Positions 1 to 11,261 of a stretch of 64,000 nucleotides of DNA are shown here, in pieces; within the stretch, counting starts at the first letter, position 1, and each line of letters starts with the position of its first letter. Origin of the DNA: Periconia sp. R9002 (lineage: Eukaryota > Ascomycota > Dothideomycetes > Pleosporales > Periconiaceae); the NCBI GenBank assembly GCA_023627715.1, contig JAMAHW010000116.1:1-64000 (forward strand). The letters run 5' to 3'. A program made the position numbers and the translations under genes. The notes under the pieces are model-generated. The model was not told the origin of the DNA, ran no database searches, and worked only from the letters and a program-made list of their open reading frames with translations.

Positions 1-540
1 ATATTAATTATTTTCCAAAGAAAAAAAAATTCTAACGACGAAAAAAGTCAAAAAAGCGCCCCCCCCCCCCTCCCACCTTTATCAACCCTTTCATGCATCC
101 TGCAGGCATCGGTTCAAGAGGGTGGGTGAGTCAGTGTTTCAGGTGAGAGGTCAATAGGTAGGTAGGTTGGATACAACCTTCATCCATCCTATCCATCCAG
201 TGACCCCTTTCTTTCTACTAGACTTCACATCACATCACGAATACATGCATGCACACACACATACACACAATTGACTAATTGATTGATTAATGCAATCCCG
301 ACATACTCTTGCACGCAACACATGCATGCATACATTGATGATTGATACACGAACAAAACAAAACAAACCCCATGAATGATGCAATACTATCCATCCCCAA
401 TACTAATAACAGTCCATACCCTACTTCAAACAAACGAATGAAAAAAAATAATACACCATAGACCCCAGACAACAAGATAAACCTCATGATACGTTCACAT
501 TCGACCCAGAGACAGACCGACAATTCCAAACGAGACAGAC
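1..540. other. Intergenic, 3' flank of the first gene
   Basis: No coding sequence is supported here. There is a run of about 12 C at 59-70, a CA-rich stretch near 250-270, and AT-rich simple sequence with many stops in all frames. It probably holds the 3' UTR and terminator of the minus-strand gene ending at 541. Confidence 0.6.
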
Positions 541-2456
541 TCACTCATACCGCCTCTCCTCGCTCTTCTTGCGTCCCAGCATCTTGGCTCTGCCAGAAGC
601 ACCCGTGGACCTTGCCCGCTGTCTACCCCTCGATCGACCCCTTGCATGTCCCGAAGACCGCGTGGTCGAGGGCTGCCTGCGAACAGGGTGATGTGCTGGT
701 TGATGCTGACGAGGCGGAAGAATCTGCGAAGCTTCGACATCCGTCGGCATGTGTGTGGTATTGCCGTCGCTGTTGTCACCATGTCCTTCTTCGTCGCTGT
801 AAGGTTGAGTCTCGTGGAGAAATTCGTCCATGCCCACTGTGAACGGACATTCCTCTTGCCAGGGCTCGTATTCTTCTGCAGAAGCCTCTTCAGGCTCGCC
901 AACAGCATCATCATCCTCTTGAACCTTCGCTTTGCCCTTCCCTTTTCCTTCATACCGCTGCTGTTGCTGCGGCTTTGGAACTGGAGCCTGGCGTGACGAC
1001 CCGGCATGTTCCTCTCCCTCGCCAGCGGCAGCCTCATCCGCCTTCGCTTTCGCACTTTCTTTCCACTTGCTCAAGGCTTTCTGTTTGGCAACCTCAATTT
1101 TTTGCGGTGGTGCCACGGGCGCTGCTTGCTGCCAGCCGTACTTCCTTTCCAGTTCTTGCATTTCCGCAAGCCGAGCCTGGGGGATGACGACCTAAACTCT
1201 CAGAGTCAGCTAACTCATAATACAGTGTGTGATCATACCCTCAAACGCCACACCACGGAGTGTCTTGATACTACTCTCCACCAGATCAAACATACCTCTT
1301 GTGTGCGTGCAGGTTCGGGCGGTAACTCCAACTCCTTGACGAGAAGGGCTTCTTGTTCGGCGTCTTTCTCCGCCTGTGCATCCTTCTGCATTTTTCGGAG
1401 CAGAATGGTGGTTGACTTGTCTTCCGTCATGCCTCGAATCAACTCCGAGGCAAGCAGCGACTTCGCAGGCTGCGATGAGCCTTCTTCCGGATATCTCTGT
1501 TGAACATATTAGCTGCTGAGAGACCAACCACGGCGATGGGAAAACCGTGTTACCTTCCAGGGCTCAGCATGATCATACACAGCATCATGACGAGGTGTTG
1601 TTTTCGGGCCGCCATCGAACCCGTCTCTCATCACAATGGGTCCTTCTGGAGGCTGTTCGGAAGATTCATGTTCGGGAGTCGATGGGCTTGTGCTCTTCTT
1701 CACGACTCGATTGGGGGATTCCCGGGACTTTTTTCTTCTGAGGATCGACTTTGTAGGTATCGCTGGCCCTGCCGCCGTTGCACGTCGCTGGGAAGTTTCT
1801 TGCTGGCTTGAACTGGCCTCTGCGGTTTGCTCCAGCTGCTTTTGGGATTTCATGCCTTGCAGAATGTCTCTTGTTTGCGCCGCAGCCTCGTCTTTGCTCC
1901 GCGTTTTTTCCAACCTCGATTGATTTGTCTGTGCTCTAGCGTAAGCTTTCTCTTGCTCGATAACGGCTGCGATCTTTCGCTTTGCAATGCTCTCTGGATC
2001 CATGGCTACGGCCTTTTCAGCCTTTTCCTCTTCCTTCTTCAGCCGTTGTTCGATCCGAGTCTCCATGGCTCTGCGTTTCTCCAAAAAATCCTATATCGAA
2101 AGTTAGCTACATGCACCGAGGGTGGTTAAAGTACATCATCAGTGTCCTGATATGCCACATCACGTGGTAGCTCAATGACAAACAACTCTGTACACAGGGT
2201 TCAACTGACGTCGAATTTCCTTGATTCCGGCCAGGATTCGTCTCGCAAGGGCAAGATCTTTCCTGACGGCTCTTCTCTTGCTCCAGAGAATGAAACCGAA
2301 CTCCGTCTGACCGGGGAGGCAACGACGCGGCGACCCTCCTTTGATTGTTGACCGGAGTCGATCCTTGACTTGGGCAAAGAAATAGTCTGCGTATTCAAGG
2401 GCGCCGTCGCGTCCGTTGTCGAGCGTTCCGGTTGCTAACCGAATTGTCGAACACCA
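541..2456 (-). CDS. Hypothetical basic coiled-coil protein; 5' end unresolved
   Basis: Function not recognised. The exons I read on the minus strand are 2456-2196, 2090-1554, 1496-1296 and 1191-541, all joining in frame with GT-AG introns and CTAAC/CTGAC branch points. The protein begins in a conserved-looking stretch (EYADYFFAQVKDRL), then has a long charged Lys/Glu/Gln-rich probable coiled coil, a Ser/Pro-rich middle, and an Arg/Gly/Ser-rich tail ending KSEERRYE. No catalytic motif is visible. The open frame extends upstream to a TAA at 2504-2502, but no ATG occurs in it before the second exon, so the start must come from an upstream exon. A GTGAGG donor at 2566 and a TTCAG acceptor ending at 2457 would join it in phase to the upstream methyltransferase-like gene. 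It may therefore be the C-terminal part of a fusion or a splice isoform. The exon set is reasonably sure; the start is not. Confidence 0.6.
1192..1295 (-). repeat. Introner-like intron (copy 1)
   Basis: A 104-nt intron, about twice the usual local length, between GTATGT and TTTAG. Its core reads TCAAGACACTCC then GTGGTGTGGCG, followed by a GTTAGCTGAC branch region. The core matches the introns at 2091-2195 and 2713-2823 and the upstream segment at 4505-4590, so these are copies of one sequence family. Confidence 0.6.
2091..2195 (-). repeat. Introner-like intron (copy 2)
   Basis: A 105-nt intron starting GTGTAC and ending GATATAG. It contains CATTGAG, GTGATGTGGCATATC and GCATGTAGCTAAC in the same order as the segment at 4505-4590 (CATTGAG, GTGGTGTGGCGTATC, GTATGTAGCTGAT). 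Frame conservation on both sides supports splicing. Confidence 0.6.
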
Positions 2457-4076
2457 CTGAACATCTTTACGTAGCCGTACGGAAAGGTGTGCAATATCAT
2501 TTTATGTTCTCGCCAGTTCCAGGGTTGATCTCCTATGCACCAGTTGTAGGTTATACAATTCCTCACACAATGGCTCGGGACGTTCCGCGACTCGAGGCGA
2601 TGGGTCATAGCTGCTTCTTCAGCAAGCCCGAGGAACTCTTCAAACTCTCGAGTCCGTATACATGACGCAAGGCCATCCCACCAGAGAGTGAAGATGACTC
2701 TCAGCCATGTACCTAAAATTGCAAAGTCAACTTAATTCAACCAGGGGTGATACAGCGGTGGGTCAATATGTCAACATGCCACACCCTGTAGTGTCTCGAT
2801 AGTTCGCATGCGGGAAAACGTACCCATGTTTCGAAAGAAATTGCCAAACTTTTGCATTCGCCCATGCGTAGGAGGAGAGCTCCCAAAGACTGCGATTGCG
2901 CTGGCTTTTGCAACGAAGAGCCAGTTCATGGCCATCATGGCCAAACAACCCCATCGGCGATCTTGCAGCTCGATGATAACAATGCCATCCGCCTTCAGCA
3001 TTGTATTGCGTAGTATCTCTATTGCCGTCTGATCGTCAAAATGATGGAAAGAGAGGTTGAACAGACGGAGTATACGGTTGTTGCTCGTCATCGCTGGCCT
3101 GGAAATGGGTCAGCAGGGTTCGGCTCTGTTTGGATGATACGTACGGGCTGGTGGCCATCCTGGTTGAATTGCAACTCATGGCTACAGCAGGTGGAGCAGC
3201 GGCATCGACGCTTTCCTCAATGGCTCTCAAATGTTCGGATCTGTTGATATGCTGTCTCCAAGCTTCAAGATTTGGATACTTGTCGGATATGCTAAACTGC
3301 AGCGGGGCCTGGTTCAAGCTGGCTCGATGCTGGTTGATGAGCCTTTCGAACACCGGCGTAGGCCCGCCGCTGCCAGCGCAGAATTCGAAGACCTGCGGTG
3401 GAGGGAGAGACGTGTTAGCGAAGAATGCTTGAACATAGCATGTGAGATGATGACGCACTTCAAGTTCGCGTTTGTCGAATTGTTCTACTTCTGCAATGAC
3501 GGACGCCAACTGCTCACAAGCAACCTCCGCGGGACTAGCAGACTGTAGCAAAGGAAGCCTCCTCGTCCATTGCTGCGTCAAGATGTCCTGGCAGATGGAG
3601 CGGATGCGTTCGGGCGTCGATTCAAAGTCGCACCATTCCGGGGCCCTGATGGCTCTGGGGATGCACACGAAGTCGAAAAGGCTGAGGGCACGAGCAAGAA
3701 ATTTGACACAACGTTGCAGTGGAGTGAGTGGCGGTGTGAAACCGGCGCTACGAGCGCGGTTATACGAGTTTTGGGAGGAATCCTCGGAGGGATTTGTTGG
3801 ACTTATCTGTGAGTCTTCTCGGGGTCTATTCGATCCGGTGGGTATCTTCAAGTCATAGGTATGTGCAAACGGGTGATTTGTCGGTCCATGGTCAGAACCC
3901 GAGGCGTGAACGAGCGACGTGTCTTGAGCGGAATGACCTTCTGAGTGCGAGTCCGATTTCCATGGATTAGTCCTAGGCACCAAGAAGGGTCTGATATCGA
4001 AGCCGCCGCTCTCTCTAGCCTCCGTTCTAAGGGGGCGAGGCTCCGACTTGGTACGATGTTTGTGACCTGAAGCCAT
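2435..4076 (-). CDS. Class I SAM-methyltransferase-like protein
   Basis: Exons on the minus strand are 4076-3459, 3392-3145, 3098-2824 and 2712-2435, giving 472 aa. The ATG at 4076 follows AT-rich promoter sequence. The first ~150 residues are Ser/Pro-rich and probably disordered. The domain begins around residue 205 with the glycine-rich SAM-binding motif VFEFCAGSGGPTPVFERL, followed by SDKYPN, then FNLSFHHFDDQTAIEILRN and ELQDRRWG. A hydrophobic stretch and a C-terminal LHTFPYGYV motif follow. That layout matches a fungal family of methyltransferase-like proteins of unknown substrate; whether it is catalytic is not known. The last part overlaps, in another frame, the open frame of the next minus-strand gene, and an optional intron at 2457-2566 would replace the C-terminal tail with that gene's sequence. 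The third intron belongs to the introner-like family described at 2713. Confidence 0.75.
2713..2823 (-). repeat. Introner-like intron (copy 3)
   Basis: A 111-nt intron (GTACGT to TTTTAG). Its core CTATCGAGACACTAC, GGTGTGGCATG and GCTGTAT aligns with copy 1, and its CCCTGGTTGAATTAAGTTGAC end aligns with the segment at 4505-4590. Confidence 0.6.
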
Positions 4077-4400
4077 TGTCGTACTGTAGGGGTGGTGAGT
4101 ATATCAAAGGTAGCAATAAATGAAGACGAGCGGGAAACGATAGAATAAGATGTCGAGTTAGCGAGTGCTCGTGAGCGGTGCGGGACGTTGGATAAGTAAA
4201 TTGGTGAGAGAGAAAGGGAGGCGAGGAGAGGTGTTATTTAATCTACGTTACTGGATGGCATCCCAATGGCAGTGGAGGTAAGAACGACCTTGGTACATGG
4301 TCAAGTAGTGACGTCGAACTCTGATACACTAACAACCCAGAAATGGTTAGCCCAAACCCGCTAGACTGTCTAGACCTCAATAAAATCATAACTACATATT

Positions 4401-4485
4401 ACCATGAGATTACAAACTAGTGTTGATACCGTGACTGATTTCACCAATCAATTGCGAAGAAGAAGACACTTTAAGACACTTTAAT
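4401..4485 (+). repeat. Dispersed repeat family R1, copy A
   Basis: About 85 bp containing GATACCGTGACTGATTTC and GCGAAGAAGAAGACACTTTAA. Related copies lie at 40905-40980 and 41669-41720 (both reversed), 44146-44192 and, heavily mutated, 61085-61146. This copy looks the least decayed. It is probably the end of a transposable element. Confidence 0.65.
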
Positions 4486-4504
4486 CACGAAGTACATCCC
4501 AATC

Positions 4505-4590
4505 AGCTACATACAACCAAGGTAGACACAGTGTATGATCAGTTTTCGATACGCCACACCACATATCATCTCAATGTGTACATGCAATCC
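4505..4590 (-). repeat. Introner-like segment upstream of methyltransferase-like gene
   Basis: On the minus strand this reads CATTGAG, then GTGGTGTGGCGTATCG, then ACACTGTGTC and TGTAGCTGAT, colinear with the three long introns at 1192, 2091 and 2713. It may be an intron in the 5' UTR of the gene starting at 4076, with a possible GTACAC donor and GCTGAT branch point, or an intergenic copy. Confidence 0.45.
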
Positions 4591-4784
4591 AAGCCCATCT
4601 TGATATCAACACTCCTTCCAGACTCCCCCTCAATAAAATGGTATACACGGTTCACGAGGTACATACATACGTAGTCCAAGAGAAGGGATGCCAGTTTCAA
4701 GTAACAATATGATACGTGACAACTAACTAACCAATGGTATAATCACAACCCCAATCGCAATGCAACAACAACGCATTTCAAAAC

Positions 4785-6544
4785 TCAAGTCTTATACAAC
4801 GTATCCAAAAACCCCCTCGCCAAATCCACCACAACGCTCTTATTCGGCAGACTACCCGCGACGCCATATAGCGCAGCGGTATCTCCCTTCGCAGCGCCTT
4901 TACCCTTTCCACCCTCGGCAACCCTCACACGCTCCTTCTCCCGCACATCCTCCACGACCTCGACCAGATCCGCAATCAGCTGGTCGACGGCGGCAACGAT
5001 GGGCAGCGTGACGGCGACGTGGATGGCCGGCGGGGACTGCAGTGCGTTGAGGTGCCAGCCCTTCTCGTTCATGGCGTCGGCCACGTCGTAGATGTCGAGG
5101 GTCGTGGAGAGGAACGCGACGACCGAGACGAGGGGTTTGCCGACGACTTTGAGGTCCGGGGAGAGCGAGGGGTGCGTGCGGAGCGCGCTTTCGATCTTCT
5201 TCATTGCGCCGACGATCTTGTGGCAGGCGTCGATGTAGCCGTTTTCGCCCTGCTTGACCAGACTGGCCCAGCAGCCTGCGATGAGGGCGCCCGGGCGGGA
5301 ACCCGCAATAGAGGGTGAGGCGTAGACGCCGCCGGACCAGTCAGGCGCGATGAAGTATTGGTATTTGCGGTATTCGTCGGAGCGGTAGAGCACGGTGCTG
5401 TTTCCCTTCGGCGCGAAGCCGTACTTGTGTGTGTCGACGGAGATGGAGGTAACGCCTTTGAGCTTGAAGTCGAAGGGTTCCGAATCGAAGCCGGCTTTGG
5501 GGAGGAGCGGGATGATGAAGGAGCCGAGGCAGCAGTCAACGTGGAGCGGGAGCTTCTTCTTGTGCGCGAGCCGCGAGAGCGAAGTGATGTCGTCGATGAT
5601 GCCGTGAGGGAAGTTGGGCGCGGAGCCGACGAGGAGGACCGTGTTGGGGTTGATGAGGCGCGAGATGGCCGAGATTTGGGCTTTGTAGGAGGGCGCTTTG
5701 CACGCGACGAGGTGGATCTTGATCTTGAAGTACTCGCCGGCTTTGCGGAAGGCCGTGTGTGCGGTTTCTGGGAGGATCATTTCGGGCTCCGTCACCCCGC
5801 GTTCCGCGTATGCCTTGTTGCGCGCCGAGAGGCAGGCCATAAGGATGGATTCAGTACCGCCACTCGTGGTGACGCCTACGCCGCTTTCGGGGGCATTAAA
5901 GAGAGATAGAACCTATTCGTATCCATCAGAACACCAATCTCCACGCTTCTGATATGATATCTTACCATTGCGACAACTTCGGCCTCCATCTTTCTTACAC
6001 CAGGGAAGACATCCGGATGGATAGGGTTCGACACGGTGAACTTGCCAAAAGCCTCTGTTTGTAACTTCATCAAATCATCCCCTCCATGGTACACGGCTCC
6101 GCTAACACGGCCATCCTCCCACCTGGTATGCTCCATCTGCGCCAGCTCATCGAGCTTGCCACGGACCTCGTCCTCGGTCCATCCTTGAGCAGGAAGCTCT
6201 GTGATGCGCGTCACGCCGGGACCGGAAGGAACGAGTTTGCGCTCGAGCTTGAGGATGGATTCGGCGACTTGGGTTTGGACTTTTGTGCGGACGCCCGGGG
6301 CGCGGAGGAAGAGGCCGTAGAGGGTGCGGCGAATGTAGGTGTAGATGTCGACGGTGGAACCGATGATGCCGCGGCCTTTGAGCTGGTAGAAGAGCTTGCG
6401 TGTCCAGCGCAGCACGAAGAGTATAAAGATGATGTTTCTCAACAAGTCGATGTTGAGGGCAGCCAGTTGTCCACCCCTCGCAGAGCTCTTGCGCGCATTG
6501 AACGTCTCGCGGAGACTAACGGGCAACCTGGAGGAACCGGGCAT
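4785..6544 (-). CDS. DPL1: Sphingosine-1-phosphate lyase
   Basis: PLP-dependent lyase that cleaves phosphorylated long-chain bases to a fatty aldehyde and phosphoethanolamine, the exit step of sphingolipid metabolism, in the ER membrane. Exons are 6544-5966 and 5912-4785 with a 53-nt GT-AG intron, giving 568 aa, the normal family length. An N-terminal hydrophobic segment (LLRNIIFILFVLRW) fits the single membrane anchor. The catalytic domain shows GVTTSGGTESILMA, the conserved PETAHTAF, HVDCCLGSF and the PLP-lysine motif SVDTHKYG near residue 355, then GSRPGALIAGCW. The ATG at 6544 precedes an amphipathic start and the anchor. The gene is antisense to none of its neighbours and ends about 700 bp from the methyltransferase-like promoter. 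The C-terminus has a small Gly/Lys/Ala-rich insertion. Confidence 0.95.
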
Positions 6545-6935
6545 GGCTGGTTCGTGTATGCTTTGGCGACGGCCTTCAATGGCAGCTCGTACTCGAACGG
6601 AGAGATTGGAGGGGCACTCTTATATTGAGAAAGAAGCTTTAGCGGAAACGAGGCTCGTAATACGTCAAGTGGAGTGAGAGGTGAGTGGTGGATTCACATG
6701 GAACTTGGACCCGAGCGAGGGGGCCGAGGCACTTGCCTCTTTGGGTAACGCGCAACCTTCCCGATTCGGCCTCATCGCCTATCTGGACTCTACACGATAC
6801 GAGCATATTAGCTTGTATATATTGATTTATGCCAATTCACGTGGTGCCATTGGTCAATAGACGACAGACCCCCGGCCCGTCTAACAACATCGCTCAATCC
6901 CTACAAGAAACCGTCGTCGCCACGCTAAATGCACT
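6545..6935. other. Intergenic between DPL1 promoter and polymerase iota 3' end
   Basis: About 390 bp with no gene. It must hold the DPL1 promoter (read leftwards) and the 3' end of the DNA polymerase gene. No clear motif. Confidence 0.6.
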
Positions 6936-9900
6936 TCAGACATCGCCCTGTTCATGCCATCGCAGGTGTGCGCCCATGGAAAACACGGGCATCCTCGCAT
7001 CGCACTCTTCGCACGCGTACATGTGCGACTCCGCGTCCGCCATATCCTCGTCGTCTCCAGACTCCCACCGCTTTTCCTCTTCGTCGTCGTCGTCATCGGG
7101 TCCCAGGTTCTGTTGCTGGGATGCCGTAGGTACGTCTTCTGAGCCTTTGCTGTCCTGATGGACTAGTCTTGTGCTGGACGGCCCGAATGGCATTACATTC
7201 GTCGTCGCTGCCTGAATGTCTGCTGGTTTCGCCTCCGGTGTCCTCGGGGTGCTACCCTTGCTATCCCCCTCAGGACTGACTGTCCACGGCTTCAACGCAG
7301 TGTCCTGTCTTCTGAACATTTTTGCAATATCTCGGCCTACACCACCCTCTTTTTCACTCGCTCCATCTACCATGTTCGTTGCTGCAACATTGATTAGGCT
7401 CAGATCCCACCCGCTCTTTTGAGGGTGGAGTCTTTTGAAGAGTGCCAGTAACGTCTCTCTAACTAAACGCTCAGCCAGCGAATCTGTAGACTCTTTGAGA
7501 TTGAATACAAAGTTGGGCATGGGAGCGGAACGTGATATACGTGCAAAAGAGCGGTTTCTACTTCCGTCGGCATTTTGTGGCGGACGTGGCCTGGTAGAGA
7601 GTCGGACGGTCTTGGGAAAGGCCACCCAGCGCCTGATTCTGCTGTTCGGAGGCGCAGTACTGCTTTGCCTCTCCTTGGTACCAAGATTCGGACCGTCTTC
7701 ATCTAAAGATACATGGCCATCGTCATCGTTGTCGTCAGCGAGCAGGTCAAGATGCATTCTCTCCAGCAAGCTTTTAGACAAGGTCAGCAGCTCTTTTCGC
7801 ACTTGATCCAAAGTGTTCAGCCGCTTGTAGCTGTCTTCGATGCTGATCTGCCGTGGCACATCACGAGCCTGTGCGACTTCACTATCATCGTATCCGTTTA
7901 AAAGACCCCAAACTCGTGCACCATGACCATGTGGAGTACCAGGCCCGATTACCATTTGCTCGATGATACCGGCTCCCAAACCGGGAGACTCGTAGGACTG
8001 CAAGATAAACTGCCTGACCCGGCCCACAAGCACGTCCTCCCTTGCGCCACCGTAGATCACCTGGCCAGGATCGACCTCACCCGGTCTTCTCAGTACATGC
8101 GCTCTCAATTGTTGAGCGAGCTTGACACCGATTCCGGGTATCTTGCCAACTTCATGGCTATCCATGAAAGAAGTGACATTGTCAAGGCCATCTGCGGATA
8201 CATAAGGTGGCAGCAACGTAGTTTGATCCATGGGCTTATGCAAATTCCCGACGAGCTTGGACAGAAGCTTGTTCGTCGAGACGCCTACTGTGCAGGTAAA
8301 GCCTTGTTCGGAGTGCAGTTTTTCGCGCAAGTATTGCCCGAGATGACTGCCGAGGTGCAATCGCAACCGCAGCGGGTCGTCGTCGAGCGAAACATCTACG
8401 TGGCGCAAGCATCAGCATCAGCGTCCTAGAATAGGGTGCCCATTGCTATTTTGACTGAACGAAACAAGGGAGTGCAAGTTATGACAAACAAGACGTTCAT
8501 GCGCCCTAAGCTCAGACGCATGTCAAAAGTAGACGCTATTTCCATGATGCCAAAACCGACGGATTGCAAACTCGTGGAGATGGATGTGAAATAGGCTGAA
8601 ACTTGCGATGCGGATCTGCCTTAAAACAAACGTCGCGTTTCGCAATGAGCCACGGAGGATTATGCAAGGCTTACCTGAGGAGTCCGCTTCGGGATAGGTC
8701 TGCCCTGCCACTCTCGAGGCGTCGTAAGAGAAGCCCGCGGTCGGATCCTGTTTGGAAAGACAGAAATAAGAACCGGCGAGGTTGTGATGATTCAGCAGTC
8801 CGACATTGTATTCTATAATGTCGGTGACGTCCATCCATACCTGGCGGTGAGAGACGTGTTAAAATAAAAATGACAACGGCCGCGAGCGAGATGGCAAAAA
8901 AACAAAAAACAAAAATAGCCTCGCGAAAGCGCATCCTTGCAGCGAGTGGGGTCGCCGATCAGCAGCATGATGTTTTTACGCGAATTACAGATTGCAACAG
9001 GCAAAAGAAACAAGTGTCTCAAACCAGATAGGTGTCGAAACAGGAAGACGGCAAGATCTGAAATCAAGCGGGAGAGGGGGGGGGCTGATCGTACCTCGTC
9101 GAAGCCGAGCCTTTCACATTTGCCGTTCCAGGAAAACGACTTGAGAAATGCGTACAGCTGCTTTGAGACGTTTCTAAAACGAGTGAGATCCTCGCCTAGG
9201 ACGACGACGACGTCTGGACAGATTCGTTTTGCTTCGCTAATGAGTTGGAGCTTGTGTAGACCCTAGGCTAGGTGTTAGCCACGATGGGGCTCCACATGCA
9301 AAGCAGGCGCACTACAGGATTAGCCGCAGCAAAATCGATTCGAGAGCGCATAATAATCAAAGTAATATAGCCAGGCTGAGAAGACGGTGGCTTCCCATGA
9401 ACCAAAGACAGCAGGAAATTGGAGCAGCGGCCTTAGCGGAGCGGAGGCATGACCCAAAACATCCAAGTCGAGAAAGACGAACGAATGAATGCATGAAGGC
9501 ACTAAGCACTTAAAAATAGGGGAGGAGGGGGTCTATCTCACACGACGTCTGCTTGATGGTTAGGTTTGACTCGAGAATAGGTATTTGACGTGAAGCCTAT
9601 GCGGCGCAGGAGGTATTCAATACCTGGCCTCGTAATTGCACGTCACGAGAATCTGCTTTTGCTGTACGCAGAGGGGTTTGGATCGCAGAGATGGGGTTTC
9701 AGCTTCGAAGCAGCTCGCGTAAAAAGCATCGTAATCCTACGGGGGGCCATGTTAATGTTGAGAGAAAGAGGCTAGAAACACGAAGTTTGGCGGTATGTGC
9801 CGTACGTGCAGTCCCACAGACCCCCGGTCCACGGTGAGATAGGACGCACACGGCAGGCTATCGATTACGCCGCAGACGAGGCTTTTGCACTGTGGGTACC

Positions 9901-10176
9901 GTACGTACGATGGCGCTGGAACTTGGGGGAACGAGAACATGGCCAATGAGTAATGGGATGGATGAAGAACTGGATGAATAGGGCAGTGCAGGTGCAGAGC
10001 AGCGGGCCTCGCTCGGGCTGCCTCGGCGGGCTGCTGACAAGCAATTATCCAGCCGTGACTGTACAGCAGCAACTACCGAGGAGAGTGAGTAGTCTGACAA
10101 TAGGACTTACAAAGTGGATGACTATGGAATCTTGTTGGCGTCGTTTCCACGGAGCATTCCTTGGCGGGCGGTCCAT
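6936..10176 (-). CDS. Y-family DNA polymerase iota (translesion synthesis)
   Basis: Inserts nucleotides opposite damaged template bases during replication. Exons I support on the minus strand are 10176-10111, 9736-9624, 9262-9095, 8840-8675 and 8395-6936. The start MDRPPRNAPWKRRQ leads into IVIHF/DYDAFYASCFE (first metal-binding aspartate), VQQKQILVTCNYEAR, LQLISEAKRICPDVVVVLGED, WNGKCERLGFDEVWMD (the D-E pair) and GVSTNKLLSKLVGNLHKP, then a helix-hairpin-helix GKIPGIGVKLAQQL and a little-finger region. The C-terminus is a CEEC...HLRWH finger (C-X2-C-X11-H-X3-H), which fits a UBZ ubiquitin-binding zinc finger. Introns here are long for the window (about 250-375 nt). The join between 9624 and 9262 is out of phase (phase 2 to phase 0), so a very small exon carrying the expected Arg/Gly residues is probably missed. 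The family call is firm; iota rather than eta rests on similarity and the finger. Confidence 0.85.
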
Positions 10177-11261
10177 GGAAATGGGTAGGATACGAATGAG
10201 TGGACGAGGAGACGGGTTGGTTAATCTTGTCTTGGTGGCACTGCACATGCAAAGAGGGGGGAAGAAACAAAACAGAGCGAGTGAGAGAGAAACAAGGTTT
10301 GGTCACAGAGGAGTAGGAGAAGGCGGCCACCCTGGTGGATATTGGCAATATCGTGACTGACGAAGATGATAGTGGTAAAGTATGGTAAGTTGAAGTGGAT
10401 GGCGCGTTGATGGCATTTGTCGTAATATACCGATTATGTCATGTTCTGTACCGGGATGGGTGCGTGAGCGTGCGTAGCGTGGACAATGCATGGCGACACG
10501 CGAGCGAATCATGGCGCGGGGTTTCTATTAAAAACGTTGGAATCCACGAATCTATTTTTTCGGGGGCGTTCATTCTATTTTGGGGTGACCAACCCACTAG
10601 GGCTTAGCGCCTGGCTAGCACTTGCCGCTAAGGGTGAGAGTGAGAAGGAGCCCCAGCCAATGTGTTCCAAACCTCTCCGTCCATCCTTTGCAACCAAGTG
10701 GATCTCTCTCCTCCAAAGAAAGATGCAGCGACATTGACCTCGCTGCCGGGGGGGGGGAGCCCTGTGTGGCGGTACGCATCCTTCACTCCCACCTATTCTT
10801 ATACGACCACCCCCGCCCGCCCGCCTACCTGACCTAGGTACTTACTACTACTACTACCACCACTACCACCATTACTACTCTACCATCACCACTACCACTC
10901 GAATTCGATACAAAAAACTACCACCTCATCCAACATCTATACACCTTCTACACACACTTGGACATCCCTCATCGTCGATTCCCGGCCATTTGACCATCCC
11001 TCCCCACCCTTGTGGCACCCGACCCCCCCGGACGCCATCGTCAGCCAGAATACGAAGCAGCACCAACTCTGTACACGAGGACCACCAAACCTGCCTGCTG
11101 ACATTCCGTCTGCCCTTTTCTCTTCGCACTACCCTCCCCCGGCGTCGCCCTACCTACATAACCATCCCCCCCTCAGACCCGGTCAGATGCTGCTGGTTGT
11201 GTCGCCTGCTTCCCATCCCATCCCACCTTACCCACGCGACCCCCTCCACTCCACATTCGCC
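10177..11261. promoter_or_regulatory. Divergent intergenic region, polymerase iota and RVSF-motif gene
   Basis: About 1.1 kb separating two divergent genes. It contains a G run at 10749-10757 and a trinucleotide-rich tract (TAC/CAC repeats) at about 10846-10900, likely in the 5' UTR of the plus-strand gene. The open frame downstream extends upstream without ATG to 11010, so alternative starts are possible. Confidence 0.5.
10846..10905 (+). repeat. Trinucleotide (TAC/CAC) microsatellite
   Basis: Imperfect run of TAC, CAC, ACT and CAT triplets upstream of the serine-rich gene. It could be a variable-length leader sequence. Confidence 0.7.

Larger units (their letters stand above)
4077..4784. 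other. Intergenic between methyltransferase-like gene and DPL1
   Basis: Non-coding. It contains the minus-strand promoter of the upstream gene, a dispersed repeat copy (4401-4485), an introner-like segment (4505-4590) and the 3' flank of the sphingosine-1-phosphate lyase gene. No open frame of note. Confidence 0.6.

Noticed and set aside
5358..5909. Long antisense open frame over the DPL1 gene
   Set aside because: It is the reverse complement of strongly conserved S1P lyase sequence; its composition is an Arg/Val/Glu-rich shadow.
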